NCBI RefSeq assembly: GCF_004000945.1
Contig: NZ_BIMF01000009.1
Coordinates: 170,289-234,288 of the forward strand
Source of the DNA: Paenibacillus lautus NBRC 15380
GTDB lineage: Bacteria; Bacillota; Bacilli; Paenibacillales; Paenibacillaceae
Reading direction: 5' to 3'
DNA length: 64,000 nt
In this document: in pieces, positions 34,885 to 44,195 of the stretch
Position numbering within the stretch: the stretch's first letter is position 1
Layout of the letters: every line of letters starts with the position of its first letter
Translations under genes and position numbers: made by a program
Notes under the pieces: model-generated
What the model saw: the letters and a program-made list of their open reading frames with translations, nothing else
The model's database searches: none
Told to the model about the DNA's origin: nothing

Positions 34885-37069
34885 GCCACATTCACGCTAC
34901 ATGCCCGGTCTCGACGGACTTAGGGCCCTCGCCTTGATCGGAGTCATGGGATACCACTGGAATTTTGGTTTTGCCGGCGGTGGTTTTCTCGGAGTAAGTT
35001 TATTCTTCGTACTGTCCGGGTATCTCATTACAGATATTCTCGCATCACAATGGCATCATCAGCGCCGGATCGATCTGAAAGATTTCTGGATACGAAGGTT
35101 CCGGCGTCTCCTCCCGGCCATGCTGCTCATGCTGTTCTTCCTTGTGGTATGGGTTACGCTGTTTGACCGATCGCGACTGGCTGCGCTTCGGAGTGAGGTG
35201 CTCGGCGCGGTTACATACATAAGCAACTGGCAGTTTATTTTTCAGCAGCAATCTTATTTCGAATCATTTGGCCCCCCGTCTCCACTGGGGCATTTCTGGT
35301 CGCTTGCCGTGGAAGAGCAGTTCTACTTGCTGTGGCCGCTGATCATGTTAGCGGTTCTCAAGCTCTTCCCCCGCAGGGGTCAGCTGTTCACTTTCATTGC
35401 TGCCGGAGCCGCGATTTCGGCTTTGGCCATGGCAGTGATTTATCAACCGGGAGATGATCCTAGCCGGGTCTACTATGGAACGGATACCCGAGCGTTTGGT
35501 CTGCTCATCGGAGCGGGGCTGGCTGTCGTATGGCCCAGTTGGAAGCTGTCCACCCATGTTTCAAGGGCTACCCGGCGCAGACTCAACGTGACCGGCGCCG
35601 CGGCAATGCTTATCATACTCTCCATGATGTGGCAGGTGGACCGTTACGATTCGTTCCTCTATCAAGGAGGCATGTTTCTCTTCTCTCTTGCCGCCGCCGT
35701 TCTCGTTGCGGTGTTGGCGCACCCGGGCGCTTCGATCAGCCGCTTGTTAAGCTGGAAGCCCCTGTTATGGATCGGCGTTCGATCCTACGGGATTTACTTA
35801 TGGCATTACCCGGTGATGATCCTGACCTCACCTGCATCCGGTACAGGCGATTTGAGTTTGCCTCAGGTTGCCCTGCAAATTGCGGCAAGCGTACTGCTGG
35901 CCGCCCTATCCTGGAAGTATGTTGAAGAACCGATACGGCATGGCGGACTGAAAAAATTATGGTTTAAGGCCCGATCCATTCGGCGCCGTTCGATTTCGTT
36001 AAGAGGCTGGGTCGTATCGCTAAGCTCGCTAATGCTAATCGGCATCTTTTGCTCGGGGATGATGAGCAGCGTATCCTCTGCAAGAACGGTAGGCGATATC
36101 GCTGCCATGCTTAACCTTGACCCTGCCCTGGAAGAACCGGATCAGACTCAAGGCGGAGAGCCCGGAACGATGGAGCCACCGCAAGGACAAACGCCGCCTC
36201 CTGTAGGTACGAATGGGAACATCACCCCTCCGCCTACCGACACGAAGCAGCCTGGTGTAGTTAAGAAGCCGGACTCCGAGGATTCACCGGATCAGATGCC
36301 GTTTCCGGATGGAGCGACAGGTTCTGGCGATAACGATGCTGGCAGAAACAAAGAGCCGGACCATCCTGCTGGTAATGAAACAGACAACGAAGACGAGCAA
36401 ACCAACGCAGGGAGCACAATCCCCGATAAGGCTGATTCCGAGAAAACAATCCCGGATCAACCGAATGAAGATAAAGCGGGTAAGCCTAGTGAGGATAAGG
36501 CGGATATGCCGGATCCCTCCAAGGACGCGGCAACCGAAACGACAGGCAAAGAGAGCAATCATACGAAGCCAACGAATAAGCCTCAAAATCCTCCGGTATC
36601 CAAGTCCGCCATCACGGCCATTGGAGATTCGGTCATGCTCGGGGTATCCCCTTATTTGGAGAAATCGCTGCCCGGCATTCACATCGATGCGGTGATAGGC
36701 CGCCAAATGCGTCAGGCCGATGACCTGATTCCCGCCATGAAGACCCAAAATCGGATAGATGGCGGCATTATCATCATCGGGCTGGGAACCAACGGTGCTT
36801 TTTCGAAAAAGGATCTGGATTCTCTTCTGCGTCCGCTGGATACAGCCAAGCAAATTCTGCTTATCAACACACGGGTTCCACGTGATTGGGAACAGAACGT
36901 CAACGGCATGCTGGCAAAAGCGGTTGCCGAAAACCCAAAAGTTACGCTGGTGGATTGGTATTCAGCCAGTAAGGATCATCCGGAATACTTCCGGTCTGAC
37001 GGCGTCCATCTGGAGCCGGAAGGTGCCGAGGCTTACACCTCCATGCTGCTTCAAGCTATCAAAAAATAA
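34868..37069 (+). CDS. OatA-like acyltransferase with C-terminal SGNH domain
   Basis: A 733-residue membrane O-acyltransferase. Residues 10-370 are an acyltransferase_3 domain with about ten helices and the motifs GLDGLRALALIGVMGYHW, SGYLITD, FWSLAVEEQFYLLWP (catalytic-type His/Glu region). Helix 11 near 375-400 leads out. Residues about 410-575 are a low-complexity linker rich in Pro, Asp, Glu, Lys and Thr. The SGNH esterase-like domain (about 578-733) has AIGDSVM (Ser nucleophile), GLGTNG, and DGVHLEPEG (Asp/His). The family acetylates peptidoglycan or other envelope glycans. Start GTG with AAAGGAG. Confidence 0.9.
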   Translation: MPVSDKPHSRYMPGLDGLRALALIGVMGYHWNFGFAGGGFLGVSLFFVLSGYLITDILASQWHHQRRIDLKDFWIRRFRRLLPAMLLMLFFLVVWVTLFDRSRLAALRSEVLGAVTYISNWQFIFQQQSYFESFGPPSPLGHFWSLAVEEQFYLLWPLIMLAVLKLFPRRGQLFTFIAAGAAISALAMAVIYQPGDDPSRVYYGTDTRAFGLLIGAGLAVVWPSWKLSTHVSRATRRRLNVTGAAAMLIILSMMWQVDRYDSFLYQGGMFLFSLAAAVLVAVLAHPGASISRLLSWKPLLWIGVRSYGIYLWHYPVMILTSPASGTGDLSLPQVALQIAASVLLAALSWKYVEEPIRHGGLKKLWFKARSIRRRSISLRGWVVSLSSLMLIGIFCSGMMSSVSSARTVGDIAAMLNLDPALEEPDQTQGGEPGTMEPPQGQTPPPVGTNGNITPPPTDTKQPGVVKKPDSEDSPDQMPFPDGATGSGDNDAGRNKEPDHPAGNETDNEDEQTNAGSTIPDKADSEKTIPDQPNEDKAGKPSEDKADMPDPSKDAATETTGKESNHTKPTNKPQNPPVSKSAITAIGDSVMLGVSPYLEKSLPGIHIDAVIGRQMRQADDLIPAMKTQNRIDGGIIIIGLGTNGAFSKKDLDSLLRPLDTAKQILLINTRVPRDWEQNVNGMLAKAVAENPKVTLVDWYSASKDHPEYFRSDGVHLEPEGAEAYTSMLLQAIKK

Positions 37070-37109
37070 AGCGTTTATCCTGATTCTTGCCATCATTCAT
37101 TCTGGTATC

Positions 37110-37152
37110 GTCGACCTGATCTCATCATTCTATGAGACAGGTCGACTTTTTA
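37110..37152 (+). terminator. Terminator of the acyltransferase gene
   Basis: Perfect GTCGACCTG / CAGGTCGAC arms with inner TCTCAT/ATGAGA pairing, followed by TTTTT. Confidence 0.9.
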
Positions 37153-37238
37153 GTTATATACGTAATGAAATGCAGCAATATGATATAATTCGGTTACCTA
37201 ATCTCATTATTTCTTAATAGAAGGCGGTGTCCTGGTAT

Positions 37239-38075
37239 ATGAACAATATCGTGACAATGAAATGGCTGCTGGCGAGACTCTATGAACCGGATTTGGTCAT
37301 CGTCGACTGCCGTTTTGCCCTCGGCAAGCCGGAAAGCGGACGAGCCGCTTACGAGGAATCGCATATTCCGCGTGCCGTTTATCTCGACCTGGAGAAGGAC
37401 CTCTCCTCCCCTATCACCCAACATGGCGGACGCCATCCTCTGCCGGACCTGGATCAGCTTGCAAAGCGTCTCGGCCAGTCCGGTATTCAGGAGAGCAGCC
37501 GTGTCGTCATCTATGACGACCAGGGCGGAGCCATGGCCAGCCGTTTATGGTGGCTGCTGAAATACACCGGGCATGAACAGGCTTATGTGATGGATGAAGG
37601 CTTTACAGCTTGGAAGAATGCCTCGTACCCGGTAACGGATGAACAACCGATCGTCATTCCGGTACCCTATGAAATCAAGCTTAAGCCCGATAAACTGGTC
37701 CTCGTAGATGAGGTGCGCGAGGCGTCGGTGCAGGGTACCCAAACGATTATCGATTCCCGTGAGCCCCGCAGATATGCTGGAGCCGAGGAGCCTTTGGACA
37801 CCAAGGCCGGACATATTCCGGGGGCGGTGAACTACTTCTGGAAGGGTGTTCTGGACGACTCCGGGCATTGGAAGGAAACAGAAACGATCCGCGAGCATTT
37901 CTCCGACATTCCGCAAGATGCCGAGATCATCGTATACTGCGGCTCCGGCGTCACCGCTTGCCCGAACGTGCTTGCCCTGGAGGAAGCCGGTTACGGCAAT
38001 GTGAAGCTGTACGCGGGCAGCTGGAGCGATTGGATCAGCTATGAGGAGAATCCAGTGGCAACTGGAGAGGAATAA
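37239..38075 (+). CDS. Thiosulfate/3-mercaptopyruvate sulfurtransferase
   Basis: A 278-residue protein with two rhodanese domains. The ATG at 37239 is preferred to the GTG at 37227, since AAGGCGGTG is 8 bases before the ATG and overlaps the GTG. The N-terminal domain (1-125) is non-catalytic. The C-terminal domain (about 145-275) holds the active cysteine in YCGSGVTACPN; a CGSGVT loop is typical of 3-mercaptopyruvate sulfurtransferases (SseA type), while thiosulfate use is also possible. Cytosolic. Followed by a terminator. Confidence 0.9.
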   Translation: MNNIVTMKWLLARLYEPDLVIVDCRFALGKPESGRAAYEESHIPRAVYLDLEKDLSSPITQHGGRHPLPDLDQLAKRLGQSGIQESSRVVIYDDQGGAMASRLWWLLKYTGHEQAYVMDEGFTAWKNASYPVTDEQPIVIPVPYEIKLKPDKLVLVDEVREASVQGTQTIIDSREPRRYAGAEEPLDTKAGHIPGAVNYFWKGVLDDSGHWKETETIREHFSDIPQDAEIIVYCGSGVTACPNVLALEEAGYGNVKLYAGSWSDWISYEENPVATGEE

Positions 38076-38090
38076 AAGATTGAAATCGGC

Positions 38091-38118
38091 AAAAAGCCCG
38101 CTATCCTAGCGGGCTTTT
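38091..38118. terminator. Terminator after the sulfurtransferase
   Basis: Perfect AAAAGCCCGCT / AGCGGGCTTTT hairpin with a 5-base loop; symmetrical, so it may work for both convergent units. Confidence 0.88.
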
Positions 38119-38141
38119 CATAATTTTGTACCGTCTGACTC

Positions 38142-38991
38142 TTACATCAGGATACTTGCCAGATGTTCAAGAGCCATCGATCGTATTCGCTTTTCTTCAG
38201 GGATATTCTCGTAGAGAAGATCCTCTTTGCCCGCTTCAGCCATTCGCTTGCGGATGGCGGCAATCCGGCCTTTGCCGGAATCGATAAAACGGAAGTCTAC
38301 CTGCCGCAGGCAATCCATATCCGCCAAGCCGTCCAAGGCTTCCGCCTTGATTCCTATGAATCTCTTTAAGCATCAGAACCTCCAGCTTGTCCGCGGTCCA
38401 CAGATTCTTGATCTCTTGCAAGGATTTCATGTAATCCAGTTCAAGCTGCCGGAGATTCCTCATATGCGAGAAATCGCACAGGCGCTCGACTTTCGGCAGC
38501 GACAAGTGAAGAAAGGCCAGATGATCCCATGCCGCCAGGGCATCGATATTCGTCAGGTTTCGGACGGCAGACAGCCTCAGCATGCTTATATTCGAGTCGG
38601 CCAATACGTGAAGCGAAGCGTTCAATGTACAACTGTCTACGGCCAGATACTTCATCAGCGGCAAATCCACGACAAAATCAAGCTGGTCGATCGCGCAGTT
38701 CAGGACCAGCGTATCCAGCCGAATGCAGTCCGCTATCGGCGATAGATCATCAAATTTCCCATTTGAGCTCAAGGTATTTTAAAAACTTGTAATTCCGGAT
38801 AAAATCGAGATTTTGCGTTTTGGGCGAGCTATCTTTAGAAACTCCATTCGATCCATCGCACCCAGCCTATTCAAATCCTGTTCGACAACAAAACCGATCG
38901 TAGCACGGTTCCGCAGTTGTTTGACAGCGCTGTTCATTTTGTCCGTGTTCCAGGGAACCCCGCCCATCGAAGCAGCCCACGGTTCACTCAT
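38142..38991 (-). pseudogene. Leucine-rich-repeat protein gene broken by frameshifts
   Basis: One LRR gene appears split over three frames. It starts well (ATG 38991 after GGAGGG) with MSEPWAASMGG. Near 38818-38821 (an A4 tract) the sense continues in another frame as NLDFIRNYKFLKYLELKWE, near 38752-38762 it shifts again to FDDLSPIADCIRLDTL, and near 38333-38339 a third shift leads to DGLADMDCLRQVDF and the end at 38142. LRR-like LxxLxLxx spacing (KLEVLMLKEI, NLRQLELDYM) runs through the pieces. Read together this is about 280 residues. Decay is most likely; sequencing indels are the alternative. Confidence 0.7.
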
Positions 38992-39095
38992 CTCGGTCGC
39001 CCTCCATTTCTTTGAAAGGAAATTGAAATTCTATATGAAAAAAGTCCATTTGCGGCGGCCAGCCATCGACACGAAGTCTGTCCCGCATCCACGTT

Positions 39096-39530
39096 CTACC
39101 CTTTGATTCGACCCAGATAATAATCTAGATATTTCTTCGGTCTTCCCTGGAAGGCCCTTTTCTTCCCGTATTGATAGGCTCGGTCAAAATATTGGAAGGC
39201 CTCATCATGCTGCTCCAGCTCCAAACAGACCATGCCGAGATCAATGAGCGGTCCGGTGTCGATATTGGAGCCTCTGGTTTGCAATGAAATTTCGCTCCAG
39301 GGTTTGGCTTTCTCGAACTCTCCCCTCGCAAAGTAAACACTGGAACAACAAGATGCGACCCAACTCGCAATCTCCCAGCTTAACTTGGGCTCAGGCAGCA
39401 TGGACCACGCTTTCTCATAATATGTAAGAGCCTTGTCCAACTTCCGCTCCTCTTCAAGCTCATTCCCCGACTCAACGGTCGCTACAATCTCATTTTCCAG
39501 GTCCGGGTTGTCGATTCCCAGCTCTTTCAT
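39096..39530 (-). CDS. TPR-like repeat protein
   Basis: A 144-residue helical protein with tetratricopeptide-like repeats: KLDKALTYYEKAWSMLP, GEFEKAKPWSEISL and EQHDEAFQYFDRAYQYG. No signal peptide or enzymatic motif, so probably a cytosolic protein-binding scaffold. ATG has GAGGAGGGG upstream. It is upstream of the broken LRR gene on the same strand, 104 bases apart, and both may once have formed a unit. Similar small TPR proteins often occur near toxin-immunity loci; this is inference only. Confidence 0.75.
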   Translation of the reverse strand: MKELGIDNPDLENEIVATVESGNELEEERKLDKALTYYEKAWSMLPEPKLSWEIASWVASCCSSVYFARGEFEKAKPWSEISLQTRGSNIDTGPLIDLGMVCLELEQHDEAFQYFDRAYQYGKKRAFQGRPKKYLDYYLGRIKG

Positions 39531-39653
39531 TCGGAACCCCTCCTCGTATATCTAGTTAAAATGGCACCAAACCCTGGAGAAATCTGCCACTACGGCGGGG
39601 GATCTTTTATCGACAGGCGTACCACCGCCGCTCTATTAATCCAGTGGAACAAG

Positions 39654-39695
39654 AAGAAGCTGCCCCCTCCTGTTAGAAAGGGGACAGCTTCTTTC
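39654..39695. terminator. Terminator of the MFS transporter gene
   Basis: AAGAAGCTG-CCCC / GGGG-CAGCTTCTT hairpin; the minus-strand T-rich tail is short. Confidence 0.7.
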
Positions 39696-39727
39696 AATCC
39701 TATATGAAACTTAAACAAAATGCCGGA

Positions 39728-40915
39728 CTACCTCCGCGCATATCCAGCAAGCTTCTTGCTCACGCAGACCATGACTACGGCAAGGCCAAGAAAATACAAG
39801 GGCATCATGATTAACGAGCCATTGTGAAGAAGACTCATGCCGCTGGTAATCAGGCTGACGACAACGTAATAACCCAATCCGAAGATCGCTCCTGCCGTTC
39901 CGAGCACATCTCCATATTGGTTCAGCGCCAAACTAAGGCAATTTGGAATCGCCATTCCGATGCCGAGCAGAAGAATAAAAACACACGCTACCATGAACAC
40001 CATATCTATTGTAGTGGCGCTAATTCCGCTTACAGCAAGAACGGTAAGGCAAAGGGCCCCCAGCATCGTAATGATCGTACCGATCACGATAATGCGCTCA
40101 GCCTGGAGCCGGGTCAGCAGTTTTTTCGACAGCATCGCACCCAAGATGGATGACATCGCAACAAAGATACCGAAGAAACCAAACCCGCCGGGACTCATCT
40201 GAAAAAATTCAATAAAAATAAACGGAGCCTCCGCATAGTAACTGAACAATATGCCGTTGGTGGCTCCAATAAGAAAACCGAATCCCCATATTCCGCGGTC
40301 GGAGACCAGGCGCTTGGCCACGGAGAGGGTGTTAATCTTCGAGACCGCCTTGACCCTGGTTTCGGGCAGAGAAGTCCAGGTATACGCCAAAATGGCGGCG
40401 CTCATCAAAACCAGCGTCAAGAACACCGCCCTGAAACCAAGAGATTGATCCACCCATCCGCCAATGAGCGGCCCGATAGCGGGCGTAAACGCAAGCGCTG
40501 CCGAAATCTGGGCAAACACCGCATGACGCTTGGCTCCATCGATGCTCTCACGCAAAATGGTTTGGGTGACAACCGAGCCGGTGCTGGCACCGAAAGCCTG
40601 AATGAGTCGGCTCACCAATAACCATTCGGCCGAACCGGATAGATAGCAGCCCAAGCTGCCTATTCCATAAACCAGGATGCCCCACAGCATGGCAGGACGA
40701 CGTCCGATGGAATCCGAAAGCCTTCCCCAGCAAAACACCCCGAAGGCAAAACCCAGGAAGTAAATGCTGAGCGTCAGTTGGATGGCATTGTTGCTTGCTC
40801 CCAATTGATGGGCAATGTCCGGTAATGAAGGTGTATATATCGTTTCACTAATTTGCGGGAAACCCACAAGGATAATTAATAACCATATGGATGGATTTGA
40901 GATTTTTCTTTGCAC
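39728..40915 (-). CDS. MFS drug exporter, Bcr/CflA family
   Basis: A major facilitator of about 395 residues with 12 predicted helices. The motif A loop between helices 2 and 3 reads WGRLSDSIGRRP, and the early YTPSLPDIAHQL and GPLIGGWVDQSLGFR (motif C region) fit the Bcr/CflA drug-H+ antiporter group. The GTG at 40915 is preferred: AAGGGGG lies 9 bases before it, while upstream ATGs (40924, 40936) have no suitable spacing. Substrate unknown. Monocistronic. Confidence 0.9.
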   Translation of the reverse strand: MQRKISNPSIWLLIILVGFPQISETIYTPSLPDIAHQLGASNNAIQLTLSIYFLGFAFGVFCWGRLSDSIGRRPAMLWGILVYGIGSLGCYLSGSAEWLLVSRLIQAFGASTGSVVTQTILRESIDGAKRHAVFAQISAALAFTPAIGPLIGGWVDQSLGFRAVFLTLVLMSAAILAYTWTSLPETRVKAVSKINTLSVAKRLVSDRGIWGFGFLIGATNGILFSYYAEAPFIFIEFFQMSPGGFGFFGIFVAMSSILGAMLSKKLLTRLQAERIIVIGTIITMLGALCLTVLAVSGISATTIDMVFMVACVFILLLGIGMAIPNCLSLALNQYGDVLGTAGAIFGLGYYVVVSLITSGMSLLHNGSLIMMPLYFLGLAVVMVCVSKKLAGYARR

Positions 40916-41217
40916 AGCTAACATCCCCCTTATCATTCAAAAATCTCAAGTTGGCTGGCAAAGAAATTACGGGATCGGGGGTTTGCATTTGGTTAGTCTA
41001 GTAAATGAAAGCATGAAAATTCACCTTTTTTTCTGAATAAGGGGGTAAGTCTACTGAGTAGTATAGCAGATTATTTGGCAAAATACGTTCTTAATTCGTC
41101 CCCCACAGGGGGCTTTATACTTTGGGCCAGGAGGTTCAAGAATAGGATCACATTAAAAAAAAGGCGCTCTACCTTCATCTTGTATGACAAGACTCTGGTG
41201 AGCACCTTTGTTATGTA
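40916..41217. other. Intergenic region MFS/binding-lipoprotein
   Basis: About 300 bases holding the MFS promoter region (not clearly placed), a small CCCCC-ACA-GGGGG hairpin near 41100, and the terminator at 41152. No coding evidence. Confidence 0.4.
41152..41213 (-). terminator. Terminator of the binding lipoprotein gene
   Basis: Imperfect long hairpin (AAAGGTGCTC / GAGCGCCTTT) followed by T8 on the minus strand. Confidence 0.75.
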
Positions 41218-42222
41218 TCAATTCTTCTTGGAGAGCCATTCCGCCAATTCTTCCGTCTGGGCAAGAACAGCAAGCGGATCGTAATACCACGAACGCTCCT
41301 CCGGCCACACATACATGTTCCCCTGCTTGACCGCAGGGAGACTGCCCCAAATCGGATCCGCTTGGAAATCTTCGATCGTTCGCGTATTGGACGTCATCAT
41401 AATGTAATCGCCCGCGTATTTCCCTATCATTTCAGCCGTTAACTCAGCCCATTGCTTATCCAGTATTTCCGCGGCTACCCCGCTTGGCGGCTTTCTTCCC
41501 AAAGCCTGATAGACAGGCTGACCGCCACGACCAAAATTGTCGCCGTACACCCAGGTTGACTTCTCGCCGTCTTCCATAATGCTAAAGGTCGCATCCGCCG
41601 GAATCGCTGCATCGACTTTAGCTTTGGCTGCGGCAATACGCCGATCATACTCCTCCAGCCAGGTTTTGGCTTCCTCTTCCTTACCGAATAACTCGCCGAA
41701 ATAAGTCAGCTCTTCATGGGCATTCTTTAAATCTCCATATGGAGTGACGATGGTGGGAGCGATCTTGCTTAGCTGCTCATAGGTTGTTTCCCCATTGCCG
41801 GTAATGATGAGATCCGGGTTTAAAGCCATGACTTTCTCGATCGACGGTTTTCCGTAATCCCCGATATCCTCAATACCTTCCAAAGATTCTTTAAAATAAT
41901 AGTTTTTAATGGTTAACCCTGGGGCTCCGACCGGAATGACATCGAGCGCAATCAGACTGCCCAAATATTCTTCAGCGACGATGCGCTGCGGACTCACCGG
42001 AACTTCGATATCGCCATTGACGGTGGAAACGGTTTTCACTTTGGATTCTCCCACTGAATTCGTTTCCATCGTTTGCGGCGAATCCGTTGTTGCTGTCGGT
42101 ACGGTCTCCGTGTTACTCTTACTTGTCTCCCCCGCCCCACAGGCACTGAGCATAAATGCCAGGAAGAGCACTGCGATAACAAGAGTTACACGCCTTCTGC
42201 TCAAACTACGAAAAGAAAACAC
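41218..42222 (-). CDS. Iron-siderophore ABC transporter substrate-binding lipoprotein
   Basis: A 334-residue lipoprotein of the FecB/FeuA/FhuD type (helical-backbone binding protein). Signal peptide 1-27 ends with lipobox LSAC, the Cys being lipidated. A Ser/Thr-rich tether (30-60) precedes the binding domain with PQRIVAEEYLGSLIALDV and the family end AQTEELAEWLSKKN. GTG start with GGGGG. A Fur box is 22 bases upstream. No permease or ATPase gene is next to it, so it must share a transporter encoded elsewhere. It sits downstream of the Btr-like regulator on the same strand. Confidence 0.92.
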   Translation of the reverse strand: MFSFRSLSRRRVTLVIAVLFLAFMLSACGAGETSKSNTETVPTATTDSPQTMETNSVGESKVKTVSTVNGDIEVPVSPQRIVAEEYLGSLIALDVIPVGAPGLTIKNYYFKESLEGIEDIGDYGKPSIEKVMALNPDLIITGNGETTYEQLSKIAPTIVTPYGDLKNAHEELTYFGELFGKEEEAKTWLEEYDRRIAAAKAKVDAAIPADATFSIMEDGEKSTWVYGDNFGRGGQPVYQALGRKPPSGVAAEILDKQWAELTAEMIGKYAGDYIMMTSNTRTIEDFQADPIWGSLPAVKQGNMYVWPEERSWYYDPLAVLAQTEELAEWLSKKN

Positions 42223-42243
42223 TTCATATCCCCCTTATTTATC

Positions 42244-42262
42244 GATAACGATAATCATTCTC
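42244..42262. promoter_or_regulatory. Fur box upstream of the binding lipoprotein gene
   Basis: GATAACGATAATCATTCTC matches the classic 19-base Fur box at 17 of 19 positions. Iron repression of the lipoprotein is expected. Confidence 0.8.
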
Positions 42263-42317
42263 AAATAAACTTTACCGCCTGTCCCTTCTTATGACTATGC
42301 CTTAAAATGATATCCGT

Positions 42318-43934
42318 TCATGCATATTTATGATGTTCTGTCAGCGCGTTTATCATTTCGTGCAGCTGTGCTTGTGAAGAGATGGGATCATAACCGAAGA
42401 ACAATTCCGGTTGATCCAGGACGTAGACTCGATTGTGCCGAACCGCATCCAAATGCAGCCACTCCTTCGAACTGAACAATGCATCGACGCGCTTCTGGCC
42501 ATACGGATGGTTAGGTAGCGACGTAATAAATATATGATCGGCTGCATAAGAAGCGATCTCGCTAATATTCGCTTCCACGAACCCACGACGATGCACGCCT
42601 TCATCCACCAGCCGGTCAGGGAGGTAAAATCCGATATCGCCGTATAGAATCTGGCTCCCTCTGCCAAAGCTGCCGCTAAAGCAGTAAGCGGTATCCGCGC
42701 AAATTTCCCAGACGATGGCGCTTCCCCGCTTCCCAAGCACTCCATTGAGTACCTCATTCGAGTGAGCGACCCGTTCGTCGTAACGCGATAGCCATTCCTC
42801 CGCTGCCGCGTCTTTATCTATTGCAGAAGCGATAAAGCGGAATTGCTCGCGCCAGCTCATCGTCTTGAACGGCAGCTTCAGGACAGGCGCCAAAGCGAGC
42901 AGTGCCTTGTTCTCCATTGCCGAATCGTAGCTGATGATCAGGTCCGGATTGGATGAAGCTATCGTCTCATAGTAATGATCGAAGGCGAGAGCATACGGGT
43001 CAAAACGCTGGTCTGCACTCAGATGATTGCTGTGTGGGGTCTGCTGAAGCCAAGGGGTGTACACACCCAACTCGGGAGTAACGCCAAGCGCCAACAATGA
43101 TGCCGTATGGTTAAGGTTTAATGCGGCGATTCGCTTCGGTTTGCGTTTATAAGCTGTGGGAGATACGCCTACGGCCTCCTTGAATTTACGGCTGAGATAC
43201 AAGCCCTCCTTATACCCTACTTCCTGCGCCAGCGTATTTAAATCTTGCGATCCGGTCAACAGACGTTCTTGCGTTTTGCGTATTCGAAACAGGGTCAAGT
43301 ATTCATTAAAGGTACGTCCGGCATGCTTGCGAAACATGCGCGAGAAGTGCTCCGGACTGACACCCGCCATAGCAGCCATCTGCTCTCTTGTCAGATCTTT
43401 ATAGTAATTCTCTTCCATATACTGCTGGGCTTGTTCCACCCAAGATCGATGCTGTGAAGATGATCTGAATACCGTCTCTGCATGGATCTCTTGCAGCAGT
43501 TTAATGAACAGATGCTGCAGCTGAAAAGGCTCCCCGTGATCCGCGCCTCCCCAGATGCTCTCAAGTTCTCCGGCCAGCCGTAAAATCTCGGACGGAATAT
43601 CATGAATCGGAACATTACATTCAAGTCCGTAAGATGCGCTGTCATCTATACATAAGCACCGATATTCCATATAAAGCCCCCGCAACGGGGTTAATCTTAT
43701 GGATTCGAGCTTGAGTTCCGTTAGGCTGCCGGAACCAAACACGCTTCCTCTGAAAACCGGATAGGAGCGCTCATCCGCATGCAGCAGGCCCTCTCCCTCC
43801 TGAATGATCACAATGCGATAGCTCTGCTCTTGATGATTTCCCCTGGCGCTCGGAATCTCTTCATCCAATCCCATCAAACGAGTCGGTATGTGAAAAAAAT
43901 GAGGGGGAAGTTTAGTCGTTAAAGGTAGTGACAC
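42318..43934 (-). CDS. AraC-family regulator with fused siderophore-binding domain (Btr-like)
   Basis: A 538-residue regulator. Residues 1-150 are a cupin-like sensor; 165-265 an AraC/XylS double helix-turn-helix (YKDLTREQMAAMAGVSPEHFSRMFRK, second helix pair at GYKEGLYLSRKFKEAVGVSPTAYK); 270-538 a FecB-like substrate-binding domain without signal peptide. The layout is that of Bacillus Btr (YbbB), which binds the ferri-siderophore in the cytosol and activates the uptake operon. GTG start after GGAGGG. A perfect Fur box is 20 bases upstream; the binding lipoprotein follows 95 bases downstream. Confidence 0.92.
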   Translation of the reverse strand: MSLPLTTKLPPHFFHIPTRLMGLDEEIPSARGNHQEQSYRIVIIQEGEGLLHADERSYPVFRGSVFGSGSLTELKLESIRLTPLRGLYMEYRCLCIDDSASYGLECNVPIHDIPSEILRLAGELESIWGGADHGEPFQLQHLFIKLLQEIHAETVFRSSSQHRSWVEQAQQYMEENYYKDLTREQMAAMAGVSPEHFSRMFRKHAGRTFNEYLTLFRIRKTQERLLTGSQDLNTLAQEVGYKEGLYLSRKFKEAVGVSPTAYKRKPKRIAALNLNHTASLLALGVTPELGVYTPWLQQTPHSNHLSADQRFDPYALAFDHYYETIASSNPDLIISYDSAMENKALLALAPVLKLPFKTMSWREQFRFIASAIDKDAAAEEWLSRYDERVAHSNEVLNGVLGKRGSAIVWEICADTAYCFSGSFGRGSQILYGDIGFYLPDRLVDEGVHRRGFVEANISEIASYAADHIFITSLPNHPYGQKRVDALFSSKEWLHLDAVRHNRVYVLDQPELFFGYDPISSQAQLHEMINALTEHHKYA

Positions 43935-43953
43935 GAAACGCCCTCCTTGATTA

Positions 43954-43968
43954 TGATAATCATTATCA
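43954..43968. promoter_or_regulatory. Perfect Fur box upstream of the Btr-like regulator
   Basis: TGATAATCATTATCA is an exact 7-1-7 Fur operator, 20 bases before the regulator's GTG. Confidence 0.88.
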
Positions 43969-44195
43969 ATTAATGTGATGTTATTATACCAGATGCTCCG
44001 CTCATCTGTGATGATAATCCGTATGCGGAAGCTTTTTTTTCATCATATACAAACAAAGCCTCATCTAAAACATTCGACTTATCTGACGGGTTTTGCCGCC
44101 CATTCCTGCCCTAAACCTGCATAAGATCTCCTCTTGCTTCAATGTGCTACGCTTGAATGAAGAATCACATTCCATAGGAAGGAAGTGTTTACGAT

